A DNA stretch of 6,506 bases from Planctomycetota bacterium (GTDB taxonomy: Bacteria > Planctomycetota > PUPC01 > DSUN01): NCBI GenBank assembly GCA_016872875.1, contig VGYW01000460.1:1-6506 (forward strand). The letters run 5' to 3'. The notes beneath the pieces were generated by a model. That model searched no databases and was not told the DNA's origin. It saw nothing but the letters and a program-made list of their open reading frames with translations. Positions 4,862-6,506 of this stretch are shown one piece after another (the stretch's first letter is position 1; each line of letters starts with the position of its first letter). The position numbers and the translations under genes were made by a program.

Positions 4862-4869
4862 CCGAGCGT

Positions 4870-5694
4870 ATGGCGCAGGAGGTTGACCGCCCGATCTTCA
4901 TCGTGGCGCCGCACCGCAGCGGCACCACGCTGCTCTACGAGGTCATGGGCCGCCACCCCGGGGTGGGCTATCTGAACCTGGGGAACTGCCGCTGGCCCCG
5001 CTCGCCGCGCATCGCGCGCCTCCTCACGCGCCTGGGGATAGGGGACAAGCCGCGCGAGGCACAGGTGGTGTGGGACCGCTTCTGGCGCACGGACGACGAT
5101 TGCATGGGGGCCGAGGACGCCACGCCCGAGGCCATCGCGTGGCACCGCCGGCTGACGGCCACGGTGCTGCGGCTGCGCGGGGCGCCGCGGTTCGTGGCGA
5201 AATACCCGCGCTTCTCGCTGCGGATGGGCTGGCTAAACGCCGTGTTCCCCGACGCGCTCTTCGTGCACATCCTGCGCGACTGGCGGGCCGTGGTCAGCTC
5301 GACCCTCGTGAGGCGGTCCAAGCGCATCCACCGCAGCCGCAAGTGGTACGGCATGCGCATCCCCGGCTGGCGGCAGATGGACGACGTGCCGTGGCCCATC
5401 GCGGCCGGCCGCCAGTACCGCGTGACCACCCAGGCCATCGAGGGGCAGGGGCCGGTCTTCGGCAGCCGCTTCCTCTCCGTCCGCTACGGCCGGCTGTGCG
5501 CCGAGCCCGTGGCCACGCTGCGCCGGATCATTGACCACTGCGGCCTGTCGTGGACCGCCGCCTTCGAGCAGGCGGTGCCCCGCGAGCTGAAGAGCGCGAA
5601 CTACAAGTGGCGCGAGACGCTCGACCCGGCCGACATCGAGCGCATCAGGGCCGAGGACCCCGCGTTCTTTGCCGCGCATGAAGAAGCGAACTGA
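4870..5694 (+). CDS. Sulfotransferase family protein (PAPS-dependent)
   Basis: This enzyme would transfer sulfate from 3'-phosphoadenosine-5'-phosphosulfate (PAPS) to a hydroxyl or amine acceptor. The 274-residue product shows the family plan. APHRSGTTLLYEVM (13-26) is the 5'-phosphosulfate-binding loop. FVAKYPRF (108-115) corresponds to the usual KTPxF/L segment. FVHILRDWRAVVSS (131-144) is the 3'-phosphate-binding region with R136 and S143/S144, although the usual Pro after Arg-Asp is Trp here. VRYGRLCAEPVATLRRIIDHCGL (204-226) matches the late family motif. No signal peptide or membrane segment is seen, so it is probably cytosolic. The start at 4870 is chosen for its GGAGG; extension to GTG 4807 would add 21 residues encoded partly by repeat sequence. 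The acceptor cannot be told from sequence. It ends 9 bp before the convergent membrane-protein gene. Confidence 0.88.
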   Translation: MAQEVDRPIFIVAPHRSGTTLLYEVMGRHPGVGYLNLGNCRWPRSPRIARLLTRLGIGDKPREAQVVWDRFWRTDDDCMGAEDATPEAIAWHRRLTATVLRLRGAPRFVAKYPRFSLRMGWLNAVFPDALFVHILRDWRAVVSSTLVRRSKRIHRSRKWYGMRIPGWRQMDDVPWPIAAGRQYRVTTQAIEGQGPVFGSRFLSVRYGRLCAEPVATLRRIIDHCGLSWTAAFEQAVPRELKSANYKWRETLDPADIERIRAEDPAFFAAHEEAN

Positions 5695-5703
5695 GCCCTC
5701 AGG

Positions 5704-6506
5704 CTACAGCTTCATCTTCAGCAGGAAGGCGAGCACTTCGTCGAGGAGGAGCGCGTTGCCGAAGGAGAGGGCCCAGCCGCCGTCGGGCGTGAGGCGCCAG
5801 GAGAGGGCCGTGGGGTCCAGAATGCCTGGGACCAGCTTTGGGGGCTCGGGGTAGCGGATGGTGACGGCGAGGAGGCGTTGGCCGTCCGGGCCGTCGCGCC
5901 ACTGGACGCCTGCGATGTCGGCGCGTTTGGTGTCCACGCTGCGGAAGGCGGTGGCGAGGTGCCAGGCGCAGAAGTCCTCGGCGCGTTGCGCGCCCAGGGG
6001 CGCGCCGCCGAGGGTGGCCCGCAGCGCGCCGTCCTGAAACGTCAGCGCCGCCAGGACTCCCACCACGTAGGCCGGGTGCTCGGTGCCCAAGCGGTCCACG
6101 AGCTTCCGGGCCTCCTCGATGTCGTCGGTGCAACTTGCCCTGAAGAGGCTGAGGCCGGGCGCGCCGCGGCCGCGGACGATCTCCTGGTGGAGCTCGCCGA
6201 TCCTGCGGAACTCCTCGGCGTTGGGCTGGCAGAAGCGGCGCACGAGGTCGCTGAAGCGGCCATCGGCGGCCAACTGGAGGAGCTCGCGCGTCAGACCGCG
6301 CACGGCCCGCTCCTCGGGCGGCAGCTCGGCGGAGCGGGTTAAGACGCGGCTCGGCGCCGCGAGAAGGACGAGCGCTAGGAGGCCCAGGACGCCCGCGAGG
6401 GCGACGAGGGCCTTCGCCCACGGGATGGGCGGGCGGCGCACGCCCGCGCGGTAGAGGTCGCAGCCGCACTCCAGGCAGAAGCGTCCCTTCGGCGGCAGCT
6501 CGGCGT
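5704..6506 (-). CDS. Zinc-ribbon, single-pass membrane protein of unknown function (partial, N-terminus beyond the window)
   Basis: The minus-strand frame stays open from the right edge to TAG 5706-5704, giving at least 267 residues. The first visible residues, AELPPKGRFCLECGCDLYRAG, match the second half of a zinc-ribbon (CxxC ... FCxxCGxDL), so the real start is beyond 6506. A GTG at 6441 would cut the ribbon away and is unlikely to be the start. A single membrane helix (LVALAGVLGLLALVLLAA) follows at about visible residues 33-50. The remaining 215 residues, probably outside the cytoplasm, begin with a helical stretch rich in charged residues (PPEERAVRGLTRELLQLAADG) and contain three isolated cysteines. 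I recognise no domain there. This layout, a cytosolic zinc-ribbon tethered to an outer domain, is common among small sensory or scaffolding proteins, but no role can be assigned. Confidence 0.75.
   Translation of the reverse strand, partial: AELPPKGRFCLECGCDLYRAGVRRPPIPWAKALVALAGVLGLLALVLLAAPSRVLTRSAELPPEERAVRGLTRELLQLAADGRFSDLVRRFCQPNAEEFRRIGELHQEIVRGRGAPGLSLFRASCTDDIEEARKLVDRLGTEHPAYVVGVLAALTFQDGALRATLGGAPLGAQRAEDFCAWHLATAFRSVDTKRADIAGVQWRDGPDGQRLLAVTIRYPEPPKLVPGILDPTALSWRLTPDGGWALSFGNALLLDEVLAFLLKMKL

Larger units (their letters stand above)
4533..4869. other. Divergent intergenic region packed with repeats and promoter-like sites
   Basis: These 337 bp separate the start codons of the minus-strand pseudokinase and the plus-strand sulfotransferase. 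From left to right they hold a short perfect hairpin (4542-4559), a minus-strand promoter-like pair (4605-4632), a plus-strand promoter-like pair (4634-4663), a GC-rich stretch with nothing recognisable (4664-4697), a MITE-like element with flanking direct repeats (4698-4838), and the sulfotransferase ribosome binding site. I see no convincing coding sequence here; frames crossing it are made of repeat sequence. Confidence 0.7.

Noticed and set aside
4807..4869. GTG start at 4807 for the sulfotransferase
   Set aside because: Its first codons lie in the MITE-like element, and ATG 4870 has a well-spaced GGAGG and begins just before the conserved PAPS loop.
5695..5703. Bidirectional terminator between the convergent sulfotransferase and membrane-protein genes
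   Set aside because: Only 9 bp separate the stop codons, and no clear hairpin with flanking T-tracts is visible there.

Overview
This window is a high-GC bacterial segment with long GC-biased reading frames, sparse Shine-Dalgarno use and an unusual number of palindromic intergenic repeats. The repeat load, the sulfotransferase and the gene types remind me of uncultured planctomycete/PVC-like genomes. That placement is an impression only; no rRNA or other marker gene is present.

Left part (1-847): the end of a gas vesicle (gvp) cluster. The 3' end of one gene overlaps gvpK by ATGA, and gvpJ follows. The order matches the ...S-K-J order known from Bacillus megaterium, so the truncated first gene may be a GvpS-type protein. 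A 64-bp palindromic repeat lies inside the translated N-terminus of gvpK, and a second palindromic element separates gvpK from gvpJ.

Middle part (848-4532): a G-rich tract and a possible near-leaderless promoter precede a Rossmann/DUF2520 dehydrogenase-like gene. Its stop codon lies inside an inverted copy of the element found between gvpK and gvpJ. Next comes a 515-residue protein with an intact WaaP/Kdo-kinase-like N-terminal domain and a C-terminal half that looks like a degenerate second kinase fold. It converges, with an 11-bp overlap, on a minus-strand APH/choline-kinase-like gene whose catalytic Asp is replaced by Arg, a probable pseudokinase.

Right part (4533-6506): a 337-bp divergent intergenic region holds a short hairpin, two possible back-to-back promoters and a 127-bp MITE-like element with about 19-bp terminal inverted repeats and a CTAAGCA direct repeat at each end. 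A PAPS-dependent sulfotransferase gene follows. It converges, 9 bp away, on a minus-strand membrane protein with an N-terminal zinc ribbon that runs off the right edge.

Functionally, the gas vesicle genes form one unit. The kinase, pseudokinase and sulfotransferase could together modify envelope glycans or lipids, but only gene proximity supports that. The most notable signal is the set of at least four different palindromic element families, all placed at gene boundaries, with one translated inside gvpK.
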